DNA of 64,000 nucleotides from CAZBAF01 sp964490245 (GTDB lineage: Bacteria; Patescibacteriota; Saccharimonadia; Saccharimonadales; JACDBH01). The translations under genes and the position numbers were made by a program. The notes below the pieces were generated by a model. It had not been told where the DNA came from. It saw only the letters and a list, made by a program, of their open reading frames with translations, and did no database searches. This document shows, one piece after another, positions 40,455-49,102 of this stretch (the stretch's first letter is position 1; each line of letters begins with the position of its first letter). The stretch lies in assembly GCA_964490245.1 (NCBI GenBank), contig CAZBAF010000005.1, forward strand, positions 1 through 64,000. Direction: 5' to 3'.

Positions 40455-41690
40455 ATGGAACTCAAACAGCATCGCTATAGTCAGGCGGTAAAGCGCAAGA
40501 GACGCATAGGCTGGCTGCATCTTCTTGTGGCCGGTATATTTATGCTGACTGCCGGATACACCACCCTGGCTCTGACGGCGCCCGTAGACGGACTGCGTGT
40601 TGCGCTGGAAGCGCCGTATACAAGCGAGCCTGAGCCTGTGCCGATCAGCTGGCCCCGGCAGGGTGCAGCCGCAGTGGGCAGTGCTGATCAGGGCGTATTA
40701 GCTACATCCGAAAACGCCCAAACGCCTCTGCCGATTGCCAGCATGACAAAAGTTGTGACCGCATTGGCTGTTATGGAGCGCGCGCCTTATCGGCTCGGCG
40801 AAACGGGCCGGATGTTTACGCTGGATGCCGACGATGCGCAGCTTTGGCGTTCGTACCTTGCCCGGGGCGGCTCGGTGTTCCCGGTGCATGCCGGCCAGAC
40901 GCTTACCCAGCAGCAGGCTCTGGAGGCGCTGTTGGTGATCTCGGGTAATAATATTGCCGATAGTCTGGCGATAAAACTGTTTGGATCGCTTGATGAATAT
41001 GTGGCGTTTGCCAATAAACTGGTCAGCCAGATCTATGGCTTGCAGCATACAACCATCACAGATGCCAGCGGGTTTTCGCAGGATACGGTCAGTACGCCCG
41101 GCGATATGATTCTGATTGGTCAAAAGCTGCTTGAGCAGCCCGTGCTGGCGGCAATTGTAGCCAAGCGCCAGGTGAGTCTGCCTGGTATAGGCGTTGTCAC
41201 CAATACGAACCGCCTGCTGGCTGATGAGGGTGTGATTGGTGTCAAAACAGGTACGACATATGCGGCGGGTTACTGTCTTTTATTTGCAGCCGACCACGTA
41301 GTTGAGGAGGGGGAGTCAGTCAGGATCATCGGCGTCGTCATGGGCAGCGTGTCTGCGAATGGCCTGCTGGCCGACGCACGTCAGCTGCTTGCCAGCGCCA
41401 AACAGGGCTTTGGCCGGATTGAGGTGGTGCCGGCGGGTGCCAGGTTTGGTTCGGCGCACAGTGAATGGGATCAGTCTGCCTCTTTGGTGACCAAAGAACC
41501 GCTGGCAATATTTGGCTGGAAGGCCGACGCCTATGAGGCTGTCGCCGAGACGGAGGTATTGATGCCGGCAACGCTTGAGTCCGGTCAGCCGGTTGGGCTG
41601 GTTCGTGCGCATGGCACTACCGTGCAGCTTGTCAGTGACGATGCAGTTACGCGGCCGTCGATTTGGTGGCGTTTGACCAACTATTTTTAA
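40455..41690 (+). CDS. D-alanyl-D-alanine carboxypeptidase (peptidase S11)
   Basis: 411 residues: a basic N-terminus, a membrane anchor (about 19-42), then the penicillin-binding fold with SMTK (S96, K99), SGN (163-165) and KTG (264-266). It trims the terminal D-Ala from peptidoglycan stems. The C-terminal ~110 residues do not look like the classical PBP5 C-terminal domain. TATACT ends 8 nt before the ATG in the same local context (TTAA-GGTAATG) as the murF-like gene, another leaderless start. Confidence 0.92.
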   Translation: MELKQHRYSQAVKRKRRIGWLHLLVAGIFMLTAGYTTLALTAPVDGLRVALEAPYTSEPEPVPISWPRQGAAAVGSADQGVLATSENAQTPLPIASMTKVVTALAVMERAPYRLGETGRMFTLDADDAQLWRSYLARGGSVFPVHAGQTLTQQQALEALLVISGNNIADSLAIKLFGSLDEYVAFANKLVSQIYGLQHTTITDASGFSQDTVSTPGDMILIGQKLLEQPVLAAIVAKRQVSLPGIGVVTNTNRLLADEGVIGVKTGTTYAAGYCLLFAADHVVEEGESVRIIGVVMGSVSANGLLADARQLLASAKQGFGRIEVVPAGARFGSAHSEWDQSASLVTKEPLAIFGWKADAYEAVAETEVLMPATLESGQPVGLVRAHGTTVQLVSDDAVTRPSIWWRLTNYF

Positions 41691-41737
41691 TATGCTTGAC
41701 GCGCATAATCCGCCTATGGTTAGATTGGGTTGTAATT

Positions 41738-42295
41738 ATGGCAAAACAAAAAATTCAAAATAATCCCCTTCAGCACCTTGTGCTGCGTCTAACGCGGGTG
41801 CATTTTTTGTACGTTGCTGCCTATATGCTGGCAATTATTATATTTGACTCGTGGAATCTGCTGGCTCACGAGGCGGTGGTGCAGCGCTGGACATTAGTGG
41901 CAGGCCTGCTGTTCGTTAATATTGCTATATGGTACGCCAGCCGTCTGAAAGTTTCCAATCAGGCTTTTTGTAAGGCGCTGCTTATTACGCTGCTGACAGC
42001 TGACATAATTTTTGCCGCTGTTAATGTGTACTGGCAGCGGGGTATGGCCAGCAAAGAGGTGATGCTGTTTGTGGTGCCGATTATTGCCGCCGGCCTGGCA
42101 AGAAGCCGCAGTTTGCTGCTGGGCGTGACGGCACTGTCGGTCGGAGCATACTCGCTAGCCGCGGTAAAATATTTTCACGAAAATTACGGTCAGGGCTTTC
42201 GGGTGCAACTGTATGGAGAAATATTCTTCTATGGCGCGCTGATGTTTGTGCTGGCTTACATGATGATGATAGGGTTTCGATCGGCAAAAGAGTAG
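41738..42295 (+). CDS. Five-segment membrane protein of unknown function
   Basis: 185 residues, membrane segments at about 25-42, 55-72, 78-97, 107-148 and 155-178. The fold resembles the membrane sensor half of histidine kinases but no kinase part follows; the protein stops after RSAKE. A truncated sensor or stand-alone membrane protein are both possible. Confidence 0.65.
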   Translation: MAKQKIQNNPLQHLVLRLTRVHFLYVAAYMLAIIIFDSWNLLAHEAVVQRWTLVAGLLFVNIAIWYASRLKVSNQAFCKALLITLLTADIIFAAVNVYWQRGMASKEVMLFVVPIIAAGLARSRSLLLGVTALSVGAYSLAAVKYFHENYGQGFRVQLYGEIFFYGALMFVLAYMMMIGFRSAKE

Positions 42296-42404
42296 CGGCA
42301 TAATCAGGGCGCGTTACCGCACTGGATATAAGACTGATAAATTTTTCAAGAAAATGTACGTTCCGGTGGTAATCAAAATTGCCGCCTCTGCAGCGCCGAT
42401 GCTG

Positions 42405-43589
42405 TCACGCAAACAGATCTAGATCGGCTAAGGCTTCCGGCAAAAATCCCTGCTCATGCTGGAAGCCTGCCTGCCACTGATAGTCTTTACCGTGTCCAAG
42501 CTCTTTCATGAGTTTGGTCGGCGCGTTGCGAAGATGCAGGGGTACGGGCACATCCTGATGCTGTTCGGCTGCTGCTAGAGCCTTGTTCATGGCATCTGTT
42601 ACTACCCGCGATTTCCGGGCTTTGGCCAGCACCAGCGCGCAGTGAAACAGGTTGTATTGACACTCCGGCATGCCAATGCGCTCGACTGCCAGAAAGGTGC
42701 TGACGGCCAGGTTGAGCGCCGGCGAGGCCGCAATGCCAACGTCTTCGCTGGCAAAAATAACCATACGGCGTGCAATGAACTTGGGGTCTTCGCCGGCACG
42801 CAGCATGCGCGCCAGATAGTAGAGCGCGGCATTTGCATCGCTGCCGCGCATGGACTTTATGAAGGCGCTGATAACGTCGTAATGCATGTCGCCCTGTTTG
42901 TCATAGCCGGGCAGGCGTTTTTGGGCCGCTGCCTGAACGACCTCTTTAGTAATCGGACGGCCGCCGCTTAGCTGCAGCGCCAGCTCAAGGGTGCCGAGCG
43001 CAACCCGGGCATCACCGCCCGAAAGTTCGGCCAACATGTCTAGCGACACTTTGGGCAGGCGTGACTGCCGGATGCCCTCTTGCTTGAGTGCGCGTTTTAA
43101 AATAGCCGCTACATTATCTTTAGAAAGCGCGTCAAGCACTACCACGCGGCTTCGGCTGAGCAGCGGGTTGATGATTTCAAAGCTTGGGTTTTCGGTAGTC
43201 GCCCCAATCAGGGTGATGAGACCGCTCTCAACGTGCGGCAAAAAAGCATCCTGCTGAGCTTTGTTAAAGCGGTGAATCTCGTCAACGAACAGCACGGTAC
43301 GCTGGCCCAGGCGCTGATTAACACGCGCATCTTCGATGACTTTGACGACATCTTTTTTACCGGCGGTTACCGCGCTCAGCTCAATGAACTCGGCCTCTAT
43401 TTCCTGGGCGATAATCCGCGCCAGTGTGGTCTTGCCGCTGCCGGGCGGCCCCCAAAAGATTAGCGAAAACGGCTGTTTGCTGGCGACCAGTTCGTGCAGC
43501 AGCGTGCCTTTTGCCAGTATATGCTCCTGGCCGACCACTTCCTCGAGTGTCCGGGGCCGCATCCGCTCCGCCAAAGGCATATAACTCAT
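42405..43589 (-). CDS. rarA: Replication-associated recombination protein A (AAA ATPase)
   Basis: 394 residues: Walker A GPPGSGKTT (47-55), Walker B VLFVDEIHRFNKAQQDAFLPHVE, sensor 1 IGATTENPSFE, arginine finger region SRSRV, and the C-terminal MgsA tetramerisation domain (HYDVISAFIKSMRGSDANAALYYLARML). It acts at stalled replication forks. TATACT ends 6 nt before the ATG (leaderless). Confidence 0.95.
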   Translation of the reverse strand: MSYMPLAERMRPRTLEEVVGQEHILAKGTLLHELVASKQPFSLIFWGPPGSGKTTLARIIAQEIEAEFIELSAVTAGKKDVVKVIEDARVNQRLGQRTVLFVDEIHRFNKAQQDAFLPHVESGLITLIGATTENPSFEIINPLLSRSRVVVLDALSKDNVAAILKRALKQEGIRQSRLPKVSLDMLAELSGGDARVALGTLELALQLSGGRPITKEVVQAAAQKRLPGYDKQGDMHYDVISAFIKSMRGSDANAALYYLARMLRAGEDPKFIARRMVIFASEDVGIAASPALNLAVSTFLAVERIGMPECQYNLFHCALVLAKARKSRVVTDAMNKALAAAEQHQDVPVPLHLRNAPTKLMKELGHGKDYQWQAGFQHEQGFLPEALADLDLFA

Positions 43590-43619
43590 GCCTTTAGTAT
43601 AGCTTAAGAGCAGGGCTGT

Positions 43620-44369
43620 CTAGTTGCCAAACGAGCCGAAGCCGCTAAAGTCCGGCATGTCAACCACGGGGGAAGGTTCGGTAATAGGCGCGACCTGATA
43701 TTCAAAAGTTATGTCACTGCTGCCGGCAGAGCTGGTGACGCCTATGCGGCGCAGGCGGTATTCGCTGTCGTCGAACCAGAGCGTGGTGACTTCGTCAGGC
43801 GCGCTTGAGTCAGTTATGGTGTATTTAAAGCAGGTCAGGTTACCGCAGGCTTCTTTGCCGTCTTTGGTAAGAGTGGTCGTGTCTTTGGCGGCTTCAGACT
43901 CGAAATCAAAATCCATTCCTATTTCTTCTGACGGGTCAGAAAGAATATCCTCGCTGGTGTCACTAGTAGACTTCATCCAGCTGCCGTCTTCAACATTCTT
44001 CATGTAACTGGTGTTGCCGATGGAGATAAAACCGGACTCTTCGGCGCCGTCGCGGGTGGTGACCATGCGCGTGTTTCCATTCCCGTCTGTTTCCATTACG
44101 GTGACAGAATTAACATCGCTTGAACGGATGGTCATCTTTTGTTCACCGCCGTACGTCCAGCTACTGGCAAAGCGGCAAAAGTCTTTATCATTAAAGTGCT
44201 TTTCACACTCAGACTGCGCGGCAGTGTTTCGGACGGTCGTACCGTTGTCTGACTTATCCTTATTGCGGTTGAGGACATAGTACCCGGCGCCGGCAATGCC
44301 CAACAGCAGCACCAGAATAATCACTATTTCAACGACGCCAAGCCCGCGTTGGTTTTTGTGTAATTTCAT
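43620..44369 (-). CDS. Prepilin-like exported protein
   Basis: 249 residues. The N-terminus has a type IV prepilin motif: QRG then LGVVE with Glu at +5 and a 20-residue hydrophobic helix. The exported domain has two cysteine pairs (SECEKHFNDKDFCRF; EACGNLTCFKYT) and a C-terminal beta-rich region that resembles lipoprotein-like carrier domains. It may be a minor pilin or a pilin-anchored surface protein of the type IV pili common in this group. Confidence 0.7.
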   Translation of the reverse strand: MKLHKNQRGLGVVEIVIILVLLLGIAGAGYYVLNRNKDKSDNGTTVRNTAAQSECEKHFNDKDFCRFASSWTYGGEQKMTIRSSDVNSVTVMETDGNGNTRMVTTRDGAEESGFISIGNTSYMKNVEDGSWMKSTSDTSEDILSDPSEEIGMDFDFESEAAKDTTTLTKDGKEACGNLTCFKYTITDSSAPDEVTTLWFDDSEYRLRRIGVTSSAGSSDITFEYQVAPITEPSPVVDMPDFSGFGSFGN

Positions 44370-44437
44370 AACACCCCCTAGTTTATGCTTATGGTTGAGC
44401 CCATTATCTGGCTTTGCTTTTGGTAAGTCAATGACGT

Positions 44438-44466
44438 TTGTGTTTTTACGTCCGCTTCGTTATAGT
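44438..44466 (+). promoter_or_regulatory. metK promoter
   Basis: -35 TTGTGT (44438-44443), 17-bp spacer, -10 TATAGT (44461-44466), 20 nt before the riboswitch. Confidence 0.6.
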
Positions 44467-44485
44467 GAAAGTGCTTAACAACCTA

Positions 44486-44644
44486 AATATCAAGAGTGCA
44501 GCGAGAGTCCTAGCTCTGTGACCTGCCAGCAACCTGCTTAATAAGGCGAAGCCGTAAGTAAGGTGCTTCATCTAGCCGCCTGTATGGGTGGAAAGATATG
44601 TTTTCTCGTATCCTTTCAGCTATATAGGCAGAAAGGATATTTTT
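44486..44644 (+). promoter_or_regulatory. SAM (S-box family) riboswitch
   Basis: Aptamer 44486-44600: P1 arms AATATC and GATAT, the ATCAAGAG entry, an internal GAGAG/CTCT arm, the AGCAACCTGC stretch and the AAGGTGC block, which together mark the S-box (SAM-I clan) fold. Expression platform 44609-44640: TATCCTTTC/GAAAGGATA hairpin followed by T5, which both resembles a terminator and buries the AAAGGA ribosome-binding site of metK. High SAM should switch metK off. Some P2/P3 details differ from textbook SAM-I, so a SAM-I/IV variant is possible. Confidence 0.8.
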
Positions 44645-45634
44645 ATGTCAAAACCAATTTACAGAACTGCAGAGTCGGTAAGTCCAAGGCACCCGGACAA
44701 AATCTGCGATCAACTATCGGATGCGATTTTGGACGCATACCTGGCAGAAGATCCTGATGCGCGTGTGGCTGTCGAGGCTGTCGGCGGACACGGCAAAGTA
44801 TTTGTGACGGGTGAGGTGACTAGCATTGCACATCCGAACATAGAGCCCATCATCAAGCGCATCGCAGGCGAGAATATTGAAGCAGAAGTGCGGTTGGTCA
44901 GGCAGAGTCCGGAGATTGCGCAGGGCGTTGACATAGGCGGCGCTGGCGACCAAGGCATAATGGTAGGCTATGCTACGGATGAGACTCCGGAACTTTTGCC
45001 GCTTGAAGTTGTGCTAAGTAGAAAACTCAACCAACACCTTTACAGTATCTGGCCGCATGACGGCAAAACGCAGGTAACGCTCAAGAATGGCATTATCCAA
45101 TCGGCTGTTGCCAGCTTTCAGCACGCGTCAGGACGTGAGCTGAGGAAAGCGGTTGCCAGGTGGCTAGAGGAAAACGGGTATGACCCCGGCAACGTTGAAA
45201 TACACGCCAACCCGGCGGGCGATTGGCAGCAGGGCGGGTTTGACGCTGATACTGGCCTGACTGGACGTAAACTGGTGGTTGATAATTATGGTCCCCGGGT
45301 CCCAATTGGGGGTGGCTGTTTCAGCGGCAAAGACCCGAGCAAAGTCGACCGTTCGGCAGCCTACATGGCGCGTAAGGTTGCGGTAGATTACTTGAAAAAG
45401 CATGACGCCAAAGAAGTCTTTGTATACCTTGCCTATGCCATCGGCTACGCCCAGCCGCTTGAGGCGACGGTCATTATTGACGGCAGGCACGAAGAAATCA
45501 AGGGCTATGATTTGACGCCGCGCGGGATAATCCAGGCCCTGGAACTGAGGCGCCCGATTTACGAACAGACTGCCAGGTACGGGCATTTTGGGCACGCCGG
45601 GTTACCGTGGGAGGATGCTATACTCAAAGCATGA
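44645..45634 (+). CDS. metK: S-adenosylmethionine synthetase (short form)
   Basis: 329 residues against about 385-400 in most bacteria; the missing part is mainly in the central domain. Motifs kept: HPDKICDQLSDAILD, GGAGDQGIMVGYA (ATP site), and GRKLVVDNYGPRVPIGGGCFSGKDPSKVDRSAAYMAR (phosphate loop). It makes SAM from Met and ATP. The end overlaps the ABC ATPase start (ATGA), so riboswitch control may extend to the exporter. Confidence 0.93.
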   Translation: MSKPIYRTAESVSPRHPDKICDQLSDAILDAYLAEDPDARVAVEAVGGHGKVFVTGEVTSIAHPNIEPIIKRIAGENIEAEVRLVRQSPEIAQGVDIGGAGDQGIMVGYATDETPELLPLEVVLSRKLNQHLYSIWPHDGKTQVTLKNGIIQSAVASFQHASGRELRKAVARWLEENGYDPGNVEIHANPAGDWQQGGFDADTGLTGRKLVVDNYGPRVPIGGGCFSGKDPSKVDRSAAYMARKVAVDYLKKHDAKEVFVYLAYAIGYAQPLEATVIIDGRHEEIKGYDLTPRGIIQALELRRPIYEQTARYGHFGHAGLPWEDAILKA

Positions 45635-46533
45635 GCAAAGACACCAGCCTCGTTATCGAGGTTAAAAATTTAGTTAAAACTTTTGGAAAAACAAAGGCGT
45701 TGGACGGGCTGGACCTGGCAGTCGTACCGGGCGAGGTGCACGGCTTTTTGGGGCCAAACGGCTCCGGTAAATCCACTACCATCCGCGTGCTTTTGGGTCT
45801 GCTTCAAAAAACCAGCGGGCATGCTGTCCTGATGGGCGGTGATCCGTGGAAAGACGCGGTAAAGCTTCACAGAAACCTGGCGTATGTGCCGGGGGATGTA
45901 AATCTGTGGCCAAACCTCACGGGCGGCGAGTCAATTGATTTGCTGGGCAGTTTGCGCGGGGGGTTGGATAAAAAGCGGCGGGCCGACCTGCTAAAACGGT
46001 TCCAGTTGGATCCGCGTAAGAAATTCCGCACCTACAGCAAAGGCAACCGGCAGAAAGTGGCGCTAGTTGCGGCGCTGGCAAGCGACGTCGATCTGTATAT
46101 TTTGGACGAGCCAACCTCGGGGCTTGACCCGCTGATGGAGGCGGTGTTTCAGGATTGTATCCGTGAGCTAAAAGCGCGCGGTAAGACAGTACTGCTTTCA
46201 AGTCATATCCTCGCTGAAGTGGAGGCTCTATGTGACCGCGTGACCATCATCCGGAATGGCAAGAATATCCAATCGGGCTCGCTTGACGACCTGCGCAAGC
46301 TGCACAGGACGGCGTTTAAAGTCCAGACCGAGAAGAAAATGCCGCACCTTAAGACCAAAGGCATCTCAAACTTCACGATTACCAATGACGGGTTCGGGGC
46401 GGAATTTGATGCGGAGAGCGAGGCTTTGGACGTGGTGCTGGCAGAACTGACAAAACTGAACGTGCGCGCGCTCACCAGCCATCCGCCGACACTTGAGGAA
46501 TTATTCCTCTCGCATTACGAGGATAAAAAATGA
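45631..46533 (+). CDS. ABC exporter ATP-binding protein
   Basis: 300 residues: Walker A GPNGSGKST, Q-loop, signature YSKGNRQKV (the LSGGQ position is degenerate), Walker B LYILDEPTSGLDP, H-loop LLSSHILAEVE. Typical of ABC-2 drug/antibiotic exporters (DrrA/TnrB type). Overlaps metK by 4 bp and pairs with the next gene. Confidence 0.92.
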   Translation: MSKDTSLVIEVKNLVKTFGKTKALDGLDLAVVPGEVHGFLGPNGSGKSTTIRVLLGLLQKTSGHAVLMGGDPWKDAVKLHRNLAYVPGDVNLWPNLTGGESIDLLGSLRGGLDKKRRADLLKRFQLDPRKKFRTYSKGNRQKVALVAALASDVDLYILDEPTSGLDPLMEAVFQDCIRELKARGKTVLLSSHILAEVEALCDRVTIIRNGKNIQSGSLDDLRKLHRTAFKVQTEKKMPHLKTKGISNFTITNDGFGAEFDAESEALDVVLAELTKLNVRALTSHPPTLEELFLSHYEDKK

Positions 46534-46564
46534 CGGGTCTGTCGGCAGTAATGGGAGTCAAGCG

Positions 46565-48196
46565 ATGAATGCATTCACCGGCATGTGGCGATTGCTGCGT
46601 TTGGCTATTCGGCGCGACCGTGTCAAATTAGCTGTCATACTATTAGTTTTGACGGCGATATTCGCTTCGTCTGTTTCGGCAACCATTGATTTTTACGGCA
46701 AAAGCCAGGAAGACACTGTCAAGTACGTTATGACTGCTGCGCCAAGTGTGGTTTCGCGTGTCTTTAGCGGACCGATCGGCGGGGCAAATATAGGCGCAGT
46801 GGTCCTGAATGAAACATTTGTGATGATGATAATTGCTACCTCATTCACGAGCACCATGGCGGTGGTTAGGCATACGCGGCAAAACGAAGAGCAGGGACGG
46901 TCAGAGCTGATTGAATCAGGCGTGACCGGGCGATACGCCAGTATCAGCGCGGCGCTGATTACGGCACTCATTTTCAACCTGCTTGTTGCGGCAATGATGG
47001 CTGCGGTTCTGATTGGCTATAAGTTGCCTGTATCTGGTTCGCTTGCGGCCGGAGCGGCTGTGGCGGCAACCGGGATGGTCTTTGCCGGGATTGCCGCCGT
47101 CGCGTCTCAGTTGGCTGATAGCGCACGCGGCGCCAATGCCTACAGTGCGCTTGCCATCGGGGCTGCCTTCATAGTGCGCGCCATCGGTGATGTCGGCGGT
47201 TCGCTTGCGCCGGACGGGTTGTCGGTTTCAAGCTCTTTTCTATCCTGGCTCAGCCCCTTTGGCTGGGCGCAGCAGATATTCCCTTTCAACGCCTTAAGGG
47301 TTTGGATTTTCTGGCTGTTCGCCGGTTTGTTTATTGTGGCGGTGGCGACAGCGGTGGCGCTGATGTCGAAGCGAGATATCGGTATGGGTATGATATCCAC
47401 CCGCCCGGGTCCGGCGGCAGCAAAGCCGTCATTACTCAGCCTTTTCGGGCTTGCGCGGCGGTTGCAGCGCGGCATTTTGCGTGGCTGGGCGATTGCGATT
47501 GTGGTGTTCAGCGCATTGTTTGGCATTACGGTGAAGGAATTCGAAAGTTTCCTGGCGGAAAACGAAGACATGAAAGCCGCCTTAAGCCAGTTCGGCACCG
47601 GTAATAACTATCATGATATTTTTCTGGCGGTGCTTATCAGTATGATGGCGATACTTATTTCCGGATATGCGGTGCAGGCGTTACTGAGGATGCGCAGCGA
47701 AGAATCAGGCGGGCAACTGGAGTCGGTTTTGGCCGGCAGCGCGAGCCGGTATCGCTGGCTCTTGAGTCATATCGGCTACATATTTGGCGGTGTCGTAGTG
47801 CTATTGGTATTAATGTCACTTAGCATGGGTTTGTCATATATGATATCGGTCGGCGCTTCAATAGGTGAGCTGTGGCGTATCATCGGCGCGGCGATAGTGC
47901 AGGGTGCAGCGATTGTTGCCTTCAGCGGCTTTGTGGTAGCTGTCTTTGCAGTGTTGCCGCGTGCCGCGGTTGCCGTGGCGTGGGGTGGCTTGGCTGCGAG
48001 TCTTATGATTGTGCAATTGGGATCGCTTTTAAAGCTGCCGCAATGGTTTATGAATATATCACCGTTTATACATTTGCCTGCCATGCCGGCCAGCGACTTT
48101 AAGCTAGCGCCCGTAATCTGGCTGCTCGCTATCGGGCTGGGCTTATTGGCTGGCGGTTTAGTCTGGTTAGGGCGCAGGGACATAGCGACAGGGTAA
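46565..48196 (+). CDS. ABC-2 type exporter permease with duplicated membrane domain
   Basis: 543 residues with about 12 membrane segments in two halves (1-270, 310-543), each with a cytoplasmic loop (RHTRQNEEQGRSELIESGVTGRY; LRMRSEESGGQLESVLAGSASRY) that repeats the same EEs-G-ESG/AG motif. This is the fused-permease design of TylC/EfrA-like polyketide or antimicrobial exporters. Substrate unknown. Confidence 0.85.
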   Translation: MNAFTGMWRLLRLAIRRDRVKLAVILLVLTAIFASSVSATIDFYGKSQEDTVKYVMTAAPSVVSRVFSGPIGGANIGAVVLNETFVMMIIATSFTSTMAVVRHTRQNEEQGRSELIESGVTGRYASISAALITALIFNLLVAAMMAAVLIGYKLPVSGSLAAGAAVAATGMVFAGIAAVASQLADSARGANAYSALAIGAAFIVRAIGDVGGSLAPDGLSVSSSFLSWLSPFGWAQQIFPFNALRVWIFWLFAGLFIVAVATAVALMSKRDIGMGMISTRPGPAAAKPSLLSLFGLARRLQRGILRGWAIAIVVFSALFGITVKEFESFLAENEDMKAALSQFGTGNNYHDIFLAVLISMMAILISGYAVQALLRMRSEESGGQLESVLAGSASRYRWLLSHIGYIFGGVVVLLVLMSLSMGLSYMISVGASIGELWRIIGAAIVQGAAIVAFSGFVVAVFAVLPRAAVAVAWGGLAASLMIVQLGSLLKLPQWFMNISPFIHLPAMPASDFKLAPVIWLLAIGLGLLAGGLVWLGRRDIATG

Positions 48197-48267
48197 TTTC
48201 TCTCCCTCTATCAGGTATGGTTATCCATGTCCGTTGAGTAAATCTTTCAAAGGGGCATAATGGAGGT

Positions 48268-48828
48268 ATGTCTAAAAGCCGTATAGACGAAGCGTTTAAA
48301 GCAGTGCCAAGAGCGGCGTTTCTGCCGGACGATAGGCGGCATCTGGCCTCTGCAGACTTGCCGATCGGGATCGGGTTCGGCCAAACCAACAGCCAGCCTA
48401 CAACTGTCAGGATGATGCTTGAGTGGTTGGATGTGCGTCCGGGTGACAATGTGCTTGATGTCGGGTCAGGTTCCGGCTGGACGACGGCGCTGCTCGGCTA
48501 CCTGACGGGCAGTAAGGGCAAGGTGACGGCCGTTGAGGTCATTCCTGAGCTTCTGGAGTTTGGCAGGAAGAATTGCGAACAGTTGGGTATTAAGAATGTC
48601 GAATTCCGCCAGCCGGGCGATTGCTTCGGCTGGCCTGACAATGCGCCGTACGACCGCATACTCGTCAGTGCCGCCGCGAGAGAACTGCCGCCCGGACTGG
48701 GCCGGCAGCTGGCACCCGGTGGCCGCGCGGTTATACCTGTAAAGTCGAGTATTTGGATATTGAATAAGACCAAAAAAGGGCTTACCGGACAGGAGATGCC
48801 CGGCTTTGCTTTTGTGCCGCTTAAATAA
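48268..48828 (+). CDS. pcm: Protein-L-isoaspartate O-methyltransferase
   Basis: 186 residues, class I SAM methyltransferase: motif I VLDVGSGSGWTTALL, acidic motif II AVEVIPELLEF, and PYDRILVSAAARELPPGLGRQLAPGGRAVIPV. It lacks the C-terminal part of long Pcm forms. It starts repair of isoaspartyl residues. CATAAT ends 6 nt before the ATG, but the intervening GGAGGT could serve as ribosome-binding site as well. Confidence 0.9.
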   Translation: MSKSRIDEAFKAVPRAAFLPDDRRHLASADLPIGIGFGQTNSQPTTVRMMLEWLDVRPGDNVLDVGSGSGWTTALLGYLTGSKGKVTAVEVIPELLEFGRKNCEQLGIKNVEFRQPGDCFGWPDNAPYDRILVSAAARELPPGLGRQLAPGGRAVIPVKSSIWILNKTKKGLTGQEMPGFAFVPLK

Positions 48829-48940
48829 CGGACTATCTAAAGAAAACCAGGCTGGGAACATAAATTTTTTGCCTATACTCAGCGATTATGCTAAAATATG
48901 TTCAAGATTCTAGCAAATAATCACGAAGGACAGGCGGGCT

Positions 48941-49102
48941 ATGGCTTCGCACGTGCAGGATTCCGGTAAAATTCGAAACATTGCAGTTATCGCCCATGTT
49001 GAGCGCATTGCTTTTGAGACACCCCTTCGGGGTTTCTCAACGCGCCGGCAAAATGAAATACATTTTGTCGGGCTGCTCTTCCCGACAGGAGTATGGCTGT
49101 GA
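48941..49102 (+). pseudogene. Degenerate copy of the typA 5' end fused to an E3-type element
   Basis: Codons 1-20 repeat the TypA N-terminus; the stretch KIRNIAVIAHV is fully conserved with six synonymous codon changes. From about 49003 the frame runs without a stop through a structured element: TTGAGA/TCTCAA hairpin (49014-49040), CGGCAAAATG/CATTTTGTCG hairpin (49046-49070) and GGCTGCTCTT (49071-49080). The 53-codon frame ends in TGA at 49100-49102, overlapping a GTG that is a possible typA start (GTGA). It could be translated as a leader. Confidence 0.7.

Noticed and set aside
45619..45624. Leaderless promoter for the ABC ATPase
   Set aside because: TATACT lies 6 nt before the ATG but inside metK codons, and the genes overlap by ATGA, so translational coupling explains it better.
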